Of a stretch of 13,520 nt of DNA, positions 1 to 7,442 are shown in pieces. The notes below the pieces were generated by a model that was not told where the DNA came from, did not search any database, and saw only the letters and a program-made list of their open reading frames with translations. Where the stretch lies: positions 1 through 13,520 of the forward strand of contig CAKZHP010000031.1 of the NCBI GenBank assembly GCA_936924635.1, written 5' to 3'. This stretch comes from an uncultured Propionibacteriaceae bacterium. Lineage in GTDB: Bacteria > Actinomycetota > Actinomycetes > Propionibacteriales > Propionibacteriaceae. Made by a program: the position numbers and the translations under genes. Positions within the stretch are counted from its first letter, which is position 1. Every line of letters starts with the position of its first letter.

Positions 1-91
1 GGGCCCAGCGGGCGGCCGCGGGCCCGGCGCCTGGAAGTCCGGGCCGTGGGGCCGCGGCGCCGCCCCAGCCGCTGGGTGGAGTCTGGCTCAC
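1..91 (-). CDS. Partial N-terminus of a second proline-rich protein, paralogue of its upstream neighbour
   Basis: A GTG at 91 follows an AGGGG Shine-Dalgarno-like stretch (about 96-101). It opens M-S-Q-T-P-P-S-G-W-G and continues Gly/Ala/Pro-rich to the window edge. The neighbour at 148-1042 also begins M-S-Q and carries the motif P-D-F-Q-A-P. The same motif (H-G-P-D-F-Q-A-P-G) is present here, but in another reading frame, starting around position 50. Either the motif match is chance or this gene also contains a one-base indel near its start. The gap from the neighbour's stop to this start is 56 bp on the same strand, so the two probably form an operon of tandem paralogues. The C-terminus and any membrane segment lie outside the window. 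Function unknown. Confidence 0.5.
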   Translation of the reverse strand, partial: MSQTPPSGWGGAAAPRPGLPGAGPAAARWA

Positions 92-147
92 GGGTCCCCT
101 GAGAGTCGCTGCGAGCGGTCAGCGTAGTGGGGGCGCAGGCCGGGCCA

Positions 148-1042
148 TCAGGTCCAGGCCCAGCTGGCGACGACCTGGTCGTACGCGGAGGCGACGGCCC
201 CGGCCCGCTCGATCGAGGACTGGCTCGACAGGTTGTAGACCCGACCGTTCTTCTGGGCGCAGCGCAAGACGTACAGCTGCTTCTCTCCCTGTAGCTGGCC
301 GCCCTGGAACGGCTCCCCGGCCAGGGTCGTGTCGGCCACGGGGGTGATCTGGCCCGGCACCCAGATCTTGAGAGGGGAGCTCCTTGGCGCAGCGCGCGGC
401 CCCGGTCTCCTGCGAGGCCCACGAGTAGACCGTGAGCGTGCTGCCCTGCGAGTCCACCAGCCGTACGTCGTTGCTGGTGCCGCTCGTGGTCGCATAGCCC
501 CACCCCGGCGGCGGCGTGATCGTGAAGCCGCGGGTTGCCGGCGCGGTCGCCTGGGTGGCCGTGCTCGGGCCGCGGGTCGCCGTGCTGGTGGAGCGGGTCG
601 GCGTCGTCTGAGGTGCGGTGGTCCGGGGGGCGGTGGTCGTGCGGTCGGGCGTGACGGTGGCCGGGGTCGGCGCGGCGGGTGCCACCGGCCGCTTCGGCTG
701 CTGCAGGACGACGACGGTGACGATGCCTATCATCACGAAGAGCCCGATGATGCCGAGCGCCCACCACCGAAGGTCGGGCTTCGGCGGGGGAGCGGTGGGG
801 TACGGCGGGGCCGGGTAGGGGCTCGCCGGTGCGGAGCCCTGCAGGTCGGCCGCCCGGTGGGCGTACGAGATGCCGGCAGAGCCGTACGGAGGCTGCCCGG
901 GCTGAGGGGAGGTGCCGTACGGGGCCCGGCCCTGCGACGGCGCGGTGTACCCGGGGCCACCCGGCCAGCCGGTGGGGGCCTGGAAGTCAGGGGCCTGGCC
1001 TGCTGGCCTGTGGCCGAGGCCCTCGAGCGGCTGCTGGCTCAT
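148..1042 (-). pseudogene. Proline/threonine-rich single-pass membrane protein with an apparent frameshift
   Basis: The ATG at 1042 has a good ribosome site (AGAGGAA) and reads open for about 223 residues. Residues 1-90 are Pro/Gly/Tyr-rich and cytoplasmic in style. Residues 93-113 form one hydrophobic membrane helix, 120-170 are a Thr/Pro/Ala linker, and a folded extracytoplasmic domain starts near 172. At 371-377 (a CCCC run on the coding strand) the frame then turns into arginine-rich nonsense. The adjacent frame continues sensibly as L-K-I-W-V-P-G-Q to a TGA at 148-150, ending A-S-W-A-W-T. Removing one base gives a protein of 297 residues with two cysteines in the outer domain (one before, one after the shift). 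This could be a true pseudogene or a homopolymer sequencing error; I favour an error, because the rest shows no decay. Family not recognised. The layout is typical of actinobacterial cell-envelope proteins of unknown function. Confidence 0.75.
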
Positions 1043-1074
1043 CGGGTTCCTCTCACGTCGGCGATGCGGCGGCC

Positions 1075-1080
1075 ACCCTA
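1075..1080 (-). promoter_or_regulatory. -10 element of the proline-rich membrane protein gene
   Basis: TAGGGT on the minus strand. A start of transcription near 1068 would leave a leader of about 26 nt that contains the AGAGGAA ribosome site. It is divergent from the dipeptidase promoter at 1145-1150. No clear -35 is seen. Confidence 0.5.
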
Positions 1081-1144
1081 GCGATGCGACAGCTCAGCCG
1101 ATGCGTACGCCGATGGTGGGGGCCAGGTCGGGGTGGGTGCGGCG

Positions 1145-1150
1145 TAGGGT
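1145..1150 (+). promoter_or_regulatory. -10 element for a leaderless dipeptidase mRNA
   Basis: TAGGGT followed by exactly 6 nt and then the ATG at 1157. There is no Shine-Dalgarno sequence. This spacing predicts that transcription starts on or next to the start codon. Confidence 0.6.
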
Positions 1151-1156
1151 CGGGGC

Positions 1157-2494
1157 ATGACTGAGCTTCGTGCCGCCGTGGAGCGGGAGATCCCTCGAGC
1201 CCTGGACGACATTGCGCGGCTGGTGGCGATCCCGTCGGTGAGCTCGCAGCAGGAGCACTTCGCTGACGTGGACGCGTCGGCCGAAGCGGTCGCCGGGCTG
1301 CTGCGCGACCTGGGCTGCCCCGATGTACGGGTCGTGGCCGAGGGCGGCCGCCCCGCGGTGATCGGCCGGTTCGAGGGGCCGGCGGGGGCGCCGCGGGTCT
1401 GCCTGTACGCGCACCACGACGTGCAGCCCGTGGGTGACGCCGCGGTGTGGCGTACGCCGGGGTTCGAGGCGACCCGGGTCGGGGAGCGGATGTACGGGCG
1501 GGGTGCCGCCGACGACAAGGGCGGCATCGGCGTGCACCTGGCCGCGCTGCGGGCGTTCGGCGGTGAGCTGCCCGTCGGGGTCACGGTGTTCGTCGAGGGC
1601 GAGGAGGAGTACGGGTCGCCGACGCTGGGCGCGATCATGGCGGCCCACCGCGACCTGCTGGCCGCGGACGCGTACGTCATCGCCGACTCGGGCAACTGGG
1701 ACGTGGGCCAGCCCGCCTTCACCACCACGTTGCGCGGCGTCGCCGACTGCGTCGTGGAGGTGGCGACGCTCGACCACGCGGTGCACTCGGGCCAGTTCGG
1801 CGGCATCGTGCCCGACGCGGTGACTGCGCTCTGCCGCCTGCTGGCAACGCTGCACGCCGACGACGGTTCGGTGGCCGTGGCAGGGCTCGGCACGGGCTCG
1901 GCGGCCGACCTGGACTACCCGGAGGAGCGGCTGCGCGCCGAGTCGGGGGTGCTGGACGGGGTCGCGTACCTCGGCACCGGCTCGATCGTCGAGCGCATCT
2001 GGGCCAAGCCGTCGATCACCGTGATCGGCATTGACGCGCCCAGCGTGGCCGACGCCTCGAACACGCTGTTCCCGACCGCGCGGGCCAAGGTGTCGCTGCG
2101 CGTCGCCCCTGGCCAGGACGCACCCGAGGCGCTGGACCGGCTGGTCGAGCACCTGGAGTCGCACGCCCCATGGGGCGCGCGGGTCACGGTGACGCGCGGC
2201 TCGGAGGGCAACCCGTCGACGCTGCCGTTCGAGGGTCCGTACGCCGAGGCGGCACGTACGGCGTTCGCCGAGGCCTGGGGCGTCGAGCCGGTGTTCACCG
2301 GCCAGGGCGGGTCGATCCCGATGGCGGGCGACTTCCAGAAGGCCTACCCCGACGCCACCATCCTCCTCACCGCCGTCTGCGACCCCGACTCCCGCATGCA
2401 CGGCCCCAACGAGTCCCTCCACCTCGGCGACTTCGCGAAGGCCGCGCTCGGCGAGGCGCTCTTCCTGGAGCGTCTGGGCGGCCTCACCCGCTGA
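1157..2494 (+). CDS. M20-family metallopeptidase (dipeptidase)
   Basis: A 445-residue zinc peptidase of the M20 family, which hydrolyses dipeptides or short N-acyl peptides in the cytoplasm with two metal ions. The motif order is complete. A-H-H-D-V-Q-P gives ligand H86 and catalytic-site D88. G-R-G-A-A-D-D-K-G gives bridging D119. E-G-E-E-E-Y-G-S gives general base E150 and ligand E151. A-D-S-G-N gives D177, and M-H-G-P-N-E-S gives H415. The lid (dimerisation) domain occupies about 195-345, including H207/H210 in L-D-H-A-V-H-S-G. Length matches the actinobacterial dipeptidase subgroup. No signal peptide is seen. The start is fixed by the leaderless-type -10 just upstream. The small membrane protein downstream overlaps its stop codon. 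The exact substrate cannot be read from sequence. Confidence 0.93.
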   Translation: MTELRAAVEREIPRALDDIARLVAIPSVSSQQEHFADVDASAEAVAGLLRDLGCPDVRVVAEGGRPAVIGRFEGPAGAPRVCLYAHHDVQPVGDAAVWRTPGFEATRVGERMYGRGAADDKGGIGVHLAALRAFGGELPVGVTVFVEGEEEYGSPTLGAIMAAHRDLLAADAYVIADSGNWDVGQPAFTTTLRGVADCVVEVATLDHAVHSGQFGGIVPDAVTALCRLLATLHADDGSVAVAGLGTGSAADLDYPEERLRAESGVLDGVAYLGTGSIVERIWAKPSITVIGIDAPSVADASNTLFPTARAKVSLRVAPGQDAPEALDRLVEHLESHAPWGARVTVTRGSEGNPSTLPFEGPYAEAARTAFAEAWGVEPVFTGQGGSIPMAGDFQKAYPDATILLTAVCDPDSRMHGPNESLHLGDFAKAALGEALFLERLGGLTR

Positions 2495-2742
2495 TGAGGC
2501 TCGCCTCATCGGAGGCGGGGCCGCACCGGGTGCCGGGCAGGGTGAGTCCCAGGAGACGACGGCGCACGCGCATCCTGGCGATCGCGGCCGCCGCGGGCGT
2601 GGTGCTCCTGCTGGCCGCGAGTGGTGCGCCGACTCCTCGCCCCGTGGGCGACGGCTACTCCCAGGTGCTCGTCGGTGTCTCGATGGATGACGCGCTCAGG
2701 TCGGCCGTGCAGCTCTCGACGCCGACACCGCGCAAGCGATGA
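2494..2742 (+). CDS. Small single-pass membrane or secreted protein, unknown
   Basis: An 82-residue reading frame whose ATG overlaps the dipeptidase stop (TGATG), an arrangement used for translational coupling. Third codon positions are strongly GC, as expected for coding DNA here. Residues 14-26 are very basic (R-R-R-R-R-T-R), 27-43 are a hydrophobic helix (I-L-A-I-A-A-A-A-G-V-V-L-L-L), and the last 40 residues are hydrophilic and face outward if the positive-inside rule holds. An alternative GTG start at 2539 would keep the helix. No lipobox cysteine is present. Its stop codon lies inside the first palindromic repeat, which may act as its terminator. I do not recognise a family. Confidence 0.5.
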   Translation: MRLASSEAGPHRVPGRVSPRRRRRTRILAIAAAAGVVLLLAASGAPTPRPVGDGYSQVLVGVSMDDALRSAVQLSTPTPRKR

Positions 2743-2799
2743 GCACCCCACACGCAAGCACCGGGAGATATGTCGCTGCGTGCGGCTGGGGTGCTTCTG
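2738..2799 (+). repeat. Palindromic repeat, copy 1
   Basis: A 62-bp imperfect palindrome with outer arms A-G-C-A-C-C-C-C and G-G-G-G-T-G-C-T, inner arms CGCAAGCAC and TGCGTGCG, and centre GATATGTC. It aligns without gaps to copy 2 at 2926-2987. It begins two bases before the stop codon of the small membrane protein, so its hairpin could end that transcript. Confidence 0.85.
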
Positions 2800-2925
2800 G
2801 GTGACGGTGGGTCCGGGCTTCCTTCGGCCGAGACCTGGAGTCGTGCCTCAACAGCTATCCACGGCCGGCCACGGGACCCTCCCCCTACCTGCCCGAGCTG
2901 CACTCCTCGACCTGGTTGGCGTCGT

Positions 2926-2987
2926 GAGAAGCACCCAGGTCGCAAGCACTGGCAAATATGTCGGTGCGTGCGGCCAGGGTGCTTCTC
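2926..2987 (+). repeat. Palindromic repeat, copy 2
   Basis: This is the most regular copy. Terminal arms are perfect over 11 bases (GAGAAGCACCC and GGGTGCTTCTC). Inner arms GGTCGCAAGCACTG and CGGTGCGTGCGGCC pair with a few mismatches or wobbles around the centre AAATATG. As RNA it would fold into one hairpin of about 25 pairs. An ATG in its centre opens a false upstream extension of purF. Confidence 0.87.
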
Positions 2988-3028
2988 GGTGCGCCGCCCC
3001 CGCCGCGACCGTCCTCGCCTCGGCCGGA

Positions 3029-3034
3029 TAGGGT
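3029..3034 (+). promoter_or_regulatory. -10 element for a leaderless purF mRNA
   Basis: TAGGGT followed by 7 nt and the GTG at 3042. No ribosome-binding site is present. Together with the conserved N-terminus of PurF this sets the start codon. Confidence 0.55.
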
Positions 3035-3041
3035 AGAGCCC

Positions 3042-4514
3042 GTGCTGCGCGGAGACGGTCGACTGACGCATGAGCTCGACCCGTACGACGCGGGCCCCCA
3101 GGACGAGTGCGGTGTCTTCGGCGTCTGGGCCCCCAACGAGGACGTCGCCAAGCTGACGTACTTCGCCCTCTACGCCCTCCAGCACCGCGGCCAGGAGTCG
3201 GCGGGCATCGCGGTCAGCAACGGCGACCGGATCATGGTGTTCAAGGACATGGGGCTGGTCTCGCAGGTGTTCGACGAGCCGACGCTGACGACCCTCGCCG
3301 GTCACATCGCCGTCGGCCACACCCGCTACTCCACCACCGGCGCGAGCGTCTGGAACAACGCTCAGCCCACCTTCCGTGGCATGGGCTCCGGCGGCCTTGC
3401 GCTCGCCCACAACGGCAACCTCACCAACACCGACGAGCTCGAAGCCCTGCTCGCCGAGCGGCAGCCCACCGAGCCGGTGCCGCACAAGGAGTCGCTCGAC
3501 TCCAGCAACGACACCTCGATCGTCTCCTCCCTGTTCGGCACCTACCCCGAGGGCACCTCGGTGCAGGACGCCGCGCTCGACCTCCTCCCGCGCCTGCGCG
3601 GCGCGTACTGCCTGGTCTTCATGACCGAGCACACCCTGTACGCGGCCCGCGACCCCCAGGGCGTACGCCCGCTGGTGCTCGGGCGGCTGGAGAACGGCTG
3701 GGTCGTCGCGTCCGAGACCGCCGCGCTGGACACCGTGGGCGCCACCTTCGTGCGCGAGGTCGAGCCGGGCGAGATGATCACCATCGACGCCCAGGGCATG
3801 CGCTCCACGCGGATCGCGGAGGCGAACCCCAAGGGCTGCCTGTTCGAGTACGTCTACCTCTCCCGCCCCGACACCGTCATCGCCGGCCGCCGTGTGCACT
3901 CCACCCGCGTCGAGATCGGCCGCACGCTCGCCATGGAGCACCCCGCCGACGCCGACCTGGTGATCCCCGTGCCGGAGTCCGGCACGCCGGCGGCGATCGG
4001 CTACGCGGAGGCGTCCGGCATCCCGTACGGGGTCGGGCTCGTCAAGAACGCGTACGTCGGCCGCACCTTCATCCAGCCCTCCCAGACCATCCGGCAGCTC
4101 GGCATCCGGCTCAAGCTGAACCCCCTGCGCGACGTGATCGCGGGTAAGCGGCTGGTCGTCGTCGACGACTCGATCGTGCGCGGCAACACGCAGCGCGCGC
4201 TGGTGCGGATGCTGCGCGAGGCGGGGGCGAAGGAGGTCCACGTACGGATCTCGTCGCCGCCCGTGGAGTGGCCCTGCTTCTACGGCATCGACTTCGCCAC
4301 CCGCGCCGAGCTGATCGCCCCCGGCATGACCGTCGAGGAGGTCTGCCGCTCCATCGGCGCCGACACCCTCGGCCACATCTCCCTCGAAGGCCTGGTCGCC
4401 TCGACCGGCATCGCCAAGAGCCGCCTCTGCCGGGCGTGCTTCGACGGCGAGTACCCGATCCCCGTGCCGCGCCAGGCGGCCCAGCAGCTCGGCATCAGCC
4501 AGGAGGCCTCGTGA
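3042..4514 (+). CDS. purF: Amidophosphoribosyltransferase (PurF)
   Basis: Catalyses the first committed step of purine synthesis: PRPP plus glutamine gives 5-phosphoribosylamine. The chosen GTG yields 490 residues. A 22-residue propeptide precedes C23 in D-E-C-G-V-F-G-V-W, which becomes the N-terminal nucleophile of the class II glutaminase domain after cleavage. That domain runs to about residue 260 and includes G-H-T-R-Y-S-T-T-G. The phosphoribosyltransferase domain follows, with the PRPP loop V-V-V-D-D-S-I-V-R-G-N-T at 372-383. Four cysteines (C266, C412, C463, C466 in C-R-A-C) match the ligands of the Bacillus-type [4Fe-4S] cluster, so this is the cluster-containing form. An in-frame ATG at 2958 lies inside a repeat and is rejected. 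The stop overlaps the purM start. Confidence 0.97.
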   Translation: MLRGDGRLTHELDPYDAGPQDECGVFGVWAPNEDVAKLTYFALYALQHRGQESAGIAVSNGDRIMVFKDMGLVSQVFDEPTLTTLAGHIAVGHTRYSTTGASVWNNAQPTFRGMGSGGLALAHNGNLTNTDELEALLAERQPTEPVPHKESLDSSNDTSIVSSLFGTYPEGTSVQDAALDLLPRLRGAYCLVFMTEHTLYAARDPQGVRPLVLGRLENGWVVASETAALDTVGATFVREVEPGEMITIDAQGMRSTRIAEANPKGCLFEYVYLSRPDTVIAGRRVHSTRVEIGRTLAMEHPADADLVIPVPESGTPAAIGYAEASGIPYGVGLVKNAYVGRTFIQPSQTIRQLGIRLKLNPLRDVIAGKRLVVVDDSIVRGNTQRALVRMLREAGAKEVHVRISSPPVEWPCFYGIDFATRAELIAPGMTVEEVCRSIGADTLGHISLEGLVASTGIAKSRLCRACFDGEYPIPVPRQAAQQLGISQEAS

Positions 4515-5560
4515 ACGACAGCGCGTACGCCCGGGCAGGCGTCGACATCGAGGCCGGCGACCGTGCCGTGCAGCTGATGAAGGAGCACGTACGTGCCACT
4601 CACCGCCCCGAGGTCATCGGCGGGATCGGCGGGTTCGCGGGCCTGTTCGACGCCAGCGCCCTGAAGGCGTACGCGAAGCCGGTGCTCGCCACCTCGACCG
4701 ACGGCGTCGGCACCAAGGTGGCCATCGCGCAGGCGCTCGACAAGCACGACACCATCGGCTGGGACCTGGTGGGCATGCTCGTCGACGACCTGGTCGTGGT
4801 GGGCGCGGAGCCGCTGTTCGTCACCGACTACATCGCCTGCGGCACGCTCGTCCCTGAGCGGATCGCGGCCATCGTGTCGGGCATTGCCGCGGCGTGTACG
4901 GCGGCCGGGGCCTCGCTGCTCGGTGGGGAGACCGCCGAGCACCCAGGGCTGCTGGCGGCTGATGAGTACGACGTCGCCGGCGCCACCACCGGCGTCGTGG
5001 AGGCCGACCAGATCCTGGGCTCCGAACGCATCCAGAACGGCGACGTGGTGCTCGCCGTCGCCTCCTCGGGCCTGCACTCCAACGGCTACTCGCTGGTGCG
5101 CTCGGTGCTGCTGCGTCATGCCGGGATGCGCCTCGACCAGCACGTGCCCGAGCTCGGCCGCACCCTCGGCGAGGAGCTGCTGGAGCCCACCCGCGTGTAC
5201 GCCAAGGCGGTGCTCGACGTCGTCTCTGCCACCAAGGTGCACGCCATGAGCCACATCACCGGCGGCGGCCTAGCCAATAACCTGGCCCGCGTGCTGCCGG
5301 CTCACCTGGGCGCAACCGTTCGTCGTGAGACCTGGTCGCCGGCCCCGGTCTTCGGTCTCGTGCAGCGCGCCGGCGAGCTCAGCCAGGCCGACATCGAGGC
5401 CACGCTGAACATGGGCGTGGGCATGGCGATCGTGCTGCCCGAGACGTCGGTCGACGAGGCCATACGCTCCCTGGCCGCGGCCGGCATGGACGCCTGGGTC
5501 GCCGGTGAGATCGGTGACGGCGAGGGCGTACGGCTCTCAGGAGCGCACCCGACCTCCTGA
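4511..5560 (+). CDS. purM: Phosphoribosylformylglycinamidine cyclo-ligase (PurM)
   Basis: AIR synthetase, step 5 of de novo purine synthesis, closing the imidazole ring with ATP. The length of 349 residues is normal for the family. The start is a GTG that overlaps the purF stop (GTGA), with AGGAGG just upstream, so translation is coupled. Family signatures are present in order: G-G-F-A-G-L-F near residue 40, S-T-D-G-V-G-T-K near 62-69, D-D-L-V-V-V-G-A-E-P near 92-101, L-G-G-E-T-A-E near 138-144, G-L-H-S-N-G-Y near 191-197 and H-I-T-G-G-G-L near 252-258. The ORF stays open upstream inside purF, but only this start gives the normal N-terminus. Confidence 0.97.
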   Translation: MNDSAYARAGVDIEAGDRAVQLMKEHVRATHRPEVIGGIGGFAGLFDASALKAYAKPVLATSTDGVGTKVAIAQALDKHDTIGWDLVGMLVDDLVVVGAEPLFVTDYIACGTLVPERIAAIVSGIAAACTAAGASLLGGETAEHPGLLAADEYDVAGATTGVVEADQILGSERIQNGDVVLAVASSGLHSNGYSLVRSVLLRHAGMRLDQHVPELGRTLGEELLEPTRVYAKAVLDVVSATKVHAMSHITGGGLANNLARVLPAHLGATVRRETWSPAPVFGLVQRAGELSQADIEATLNMGVGMAIVLPETSVDEAIRSLAAAGMDAWVAGEIGDGEGVRLSGAHPTS

Positions 5561-5708
5561 GCGGCGACCACCCCGGCGGGCTCATCCACGGGGACGGACT
5601 GGCCAGTGCTGCTGGACGGCGGCTGATGATCCTCGCAGGATCGAGGTGTCCCGCCCACCCGCGACAGACGCCGGAGGGCTCTGCCGCGACCAGAGAGCAG
5701 GAGCCCCC

Positions 5709-5948
5709 ATGGCCACAGGCGAGACCGGATTCGACGACGTGACGTTCGACCTCATCTCCGTGCAGTACCACGCCCTCAAGGACGGCCACGACTACGGGCA
5801 GTTCGTGCGTGACGCTCGCAACGCCGGCCAGGACGAGATCGCCGAGTTCTTCGAGTCGGTGATGCAGCAGGACAGCGAGCGCGCCCACCGGTGCCACGAG
5901 CTGCTGGCCCGCCTCGGCGGCACGGACAACACGGCCCCGCGCTCCTGA
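5709..5948 (+). CDS. Small helical protein, possibly ferritin-like
   Basis: 79 residues from an ATG preceded by AGGAG. It lies 148 bp after purM and before a strong hairpin, so it may end the purF-purM transcript. The sequence is two amphipathic helices (about 11-38 and 41-69) with no membrane segment. Helix 1 has Y20, H21 and H27. Helix 2 has E46, E49 and an E57-x-x-H60 pair, the kind of spacing used for metal binding in ferritin/rubrerythrin-like half-bundles. A two-helix protein of this size would have to dimerise to make a four-helix bundle. Ferritin-like assignment is inference from pattern; a plain uncharacterised conserved protein is the alternative. Confidence 0.65.
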   Translation: MATGETGFDDVTFDLISVQYHALKDGHDYGQFVRDARNAGQDEIAEFFESVMQQDSERAHRCHELLARLGGTDNTAPRS

Positions 5949-5973
5949 ACGAGGCGCGCTTCCGCCCCGACCG

Positions 5974-5999
5974 GCACCCTCCGTCACGACGGACGGTGC
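5974..5999 (+). terminator. Hairpin terminator after the pur cluster
   Basis: GCACCCTCCGT, a 4-nt loop, then ACGGACGGTGC: 11 positions with one mismatch. It begins 25 nt after the stop codon. No T-tract follows, as is common in actinomycetes. Confidence 0.65.
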
Positions 6000-6046
6000 G
6001 GTCTCGCGTACGGGCAGGGGTGCCACTGCGGACGCGTCGCCAGATG

Positions 6047-6076
6047 TTGGTCGAAGCCGGGGCGGGCAGGTATCCT
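6047..6076 (+). promoter_or_regulatory. Promoter of the DUF3073 gene
   Basis: TTGGTC at 6047-6052 and TATCCT at 6071-6076 are separated by 18 nt, a housekeeping-type sigma pattern. The expected start near 6083 gives a leader of about 64 nt ending in the ribosome site GAGGGGG. Confidence 0.6.
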
Positions 6077-6146
6077 CTGTCGCACGAACTGACGAGAAAC
6101 TGCCGCGGCCACTCCGCGAGCGACGAGATGCGAGGGGGCTGGCTCT

Positions 6147-6395
6147 ATGGGGCGCGGCCGTGCGAAGGCGAAGCAGACGAAAGTTGCCCGCGAGTTGAAG
6201 TACAGGTCCGTATCGACGGACTTCTCCACCCTTGAGCGCGAGCTGCGCGGCTCGGAGGACGGGATCCCCGACGCGTACGCCGATCTCGCCGCCGCTTACG
6301 ACGACGACATCGACGACGAGGACGACTCGGACCAGGACCACTCCGACGACGCTGATGACGAGGGTGACGCGCTCCAGATGCGTCGCTCCGGCTGA
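6147..6395 (+). CDS. DUF3073 family protein
   Basis: 82 residues starting M-G-R-G-R-A-K-A-K-Q-T-K-V-A-R-E-L-K-Y, the characteristic basic N-terminus of the actinobacterial DUF3073 family. A middle stretch with L-x-x-E-L follows, then a very acidic tail from about residue 51 (runs of D and E). The charge split (basic head, acidic tail) suggests nucleic acid or protein binding, but no function is established to my knowledge. It often sits near purM in actinomycete genomes, as here. The start has GAGGGGG eight bases upstream. The hydrolase gene follows after 17 bp. Confidence 0.9.
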   Translation: MGRGRAKAKQTKVARELKYRSVSTDFSTLERELRGSEDGIPDAYADLAAAYDDDIDDEDDSDQDHSDDADDEGDALQMRRSG

Positions 6396-6412
6396 GCTCT
6401 TCGGTCCTCCGC

Positions 6413-7441
6413 ATGGTCGCTGACGGCCCCTCCGACATCCCGGACGACGCCGCGACCGCCCCTGCCGACGAGGCTGAGGTCGTCTGGGAGCCGTGGCGCG
6501 AGGACGTGTTCCTGCCCGGCTACCAGGCCCGCACCATGCGGCTGGTCGGTGCGCGACGCTACCCCGAGGAGGGCGAGGGAGAGCTCACCGCCTCCCTGGT
6601 GCGGCGCAACAAGCCGTCACACTCGCGCGCAGTGCTGTACATCCACGGCTGGAACGACTACTTCTTCCAGACGCATCTGGCTGACGTCTGGGACACGCTG
6701 GGGTACGACTTCTACGCCTTGGACCTCCGCAGGTACGGACGTGCCCTCCACGACGGCGAGCTCGCCGGCTACATCGACGACCTGGCCGACTACGACCTCG
6801 AGATCGACGCGGCCGTCAAGCGCGTACGCCGTCATCACGAGACCGTGGTCATCAACGCCCACTCGACCGGCGGCCTGACCGCGGCGCTCTGGGCCGACCG
6901 ACACCCGGGCGTGATCGCCGGCTTGGTGCTGAACTCGCCCTGGATCGACCTGCAGGCCTCCTCGATCGTGCGGGCCGTGGCGCCGACGATCATCCGCAGC
7001 CTGGCGAGCCGGGTGGCCACGCGGGCGCTGCCCTGGCGCGACAACGGCAACTACGCCCGGGCGCTGCACACCTCCCTGGGTGGCGACTGGGACTGGGACC
7101 TGGCAGTGAAGACCTCTCCCTCACAGCCGGTCCGCGCCGGCTGGTTGCGCGCCGTGATGGGCGGGCACGCGCAGATCGCGGCGGGGATCGACATCGACTG
7201 CCCGGTGCTGATGCTGATCTCGGCGCGCTCCGACTTCCGCCGCGACTGGTCCGACGACTTCCTCTCCGCCGACACCGTGCTCGACGTGAAGCGCCTGGCC
7301 GCGCGGGCGGCCAACCTGGGCCGGCACGTCACACTGGTGCGCCTGGACGGCGCCATGCACGACGTCGTCCTGTCAGCGGAGCCGGTGCGGGAGCGGGCCT
7401 TCGACGAGATGCGGCGCTGGTCGAGCGCGTACGTGCGCTGA
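6413..7441 (+). CDS. Alpha/beta hydrolase (serine lipase/lysophospholipase-like)
   Basis: 342 residues. The nucleophile elbow is A-H-S-T-G-G-L with S151. The oxyanion region is Y-I-H-G-W-N at 76-81. The likely catalytic histidine is H316 in G-A-M-H-D, and the acid is probably in the segment L-I-S-A-R-S-D-F to S-A-D (D274 or D287). A helical cap lies at about 180-245. No signal peptide is seen, so it is predicted cytoplasmic. The pattern fits the serine aminopeptidase/monoacylglycerol lipase-like group; the substrate is unknown. It follows DUF3073 by 17 bp with no visible ribosome site, so it may share that transcript. It converges with the fructosamine kinase gene, the two stop codons being separated by a single base. 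Confidence 0.88.
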   Translation: MVADGPSDIPDDAATAPADEAEVVWEPWREDVFLPGYQARTMRLVGARRYPEEGEGELTASLVRRNKPSHSRAVLYIHGWNDYFFQTHLADVWDTLGYDFYALDLRRYGRALHDGELAGYIDDLADYDLEIDAAVKRVRRHHETVVINAHSTGGLTAALWADRHPGVIAGLVLNSPWIDLQASSIVRAVAPTIIRSLASRVATRALPWRDNGNYARALHTSLGGDWDWDLAVKTSPSQPVRAGWLRAVMGGHAQIAAGIDIDCPVLMLISARSDFRRDWSDDFLSADTVLDVKRLAARAANLGRHVTLVRLDGAMHDVVLSAEPVRERAFDEMRRWSSAYVR

Positions 7442-7442
7442 G

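Larger units (their letters stand above)
2743..3041. other. Gene-free stretch holding two palindromic repeats and the purF promoter
   Basis: About 300 bases between the small membrane protein and purF. Apart from repeat copies 1 and 2 and the -10 element at 3029-3034, I see no convincing gene. Open frames here start inside the repeats and read through GC-rich spacer without family features. Confidence 0.7.

Noticed and set aside
1094..2509. Long minus-strand open frame opposite the dipeptidase
   Set aside because: It is the antisense shadow of a gene with all M20 motifs, Arg/His-rich with no family features; high GC keeps such frames open.
2958..3041. Upstream ATG extending purF by 28 residues
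   Set aside because: The ATG lies in the centre of a palindromic repeat and the added residues do not fit the PurF propeptide. The GTG at 3042 has a proper -10 at leaderless spacing.
2655..4376. Long minus-strand open frame opposite purF
   Set aside because: Shadow of purF, and it also runs through both palindromic repeats. No signatures.
5628..5642. Palindrome GATCCTCGCAGGATC between purM and the small helical gene
   Set aside because: The stem is only 6 bp with a 3-nt loop in GC-rich spacer; it is too weak to call a terminator, although it could trim purM readthrough.
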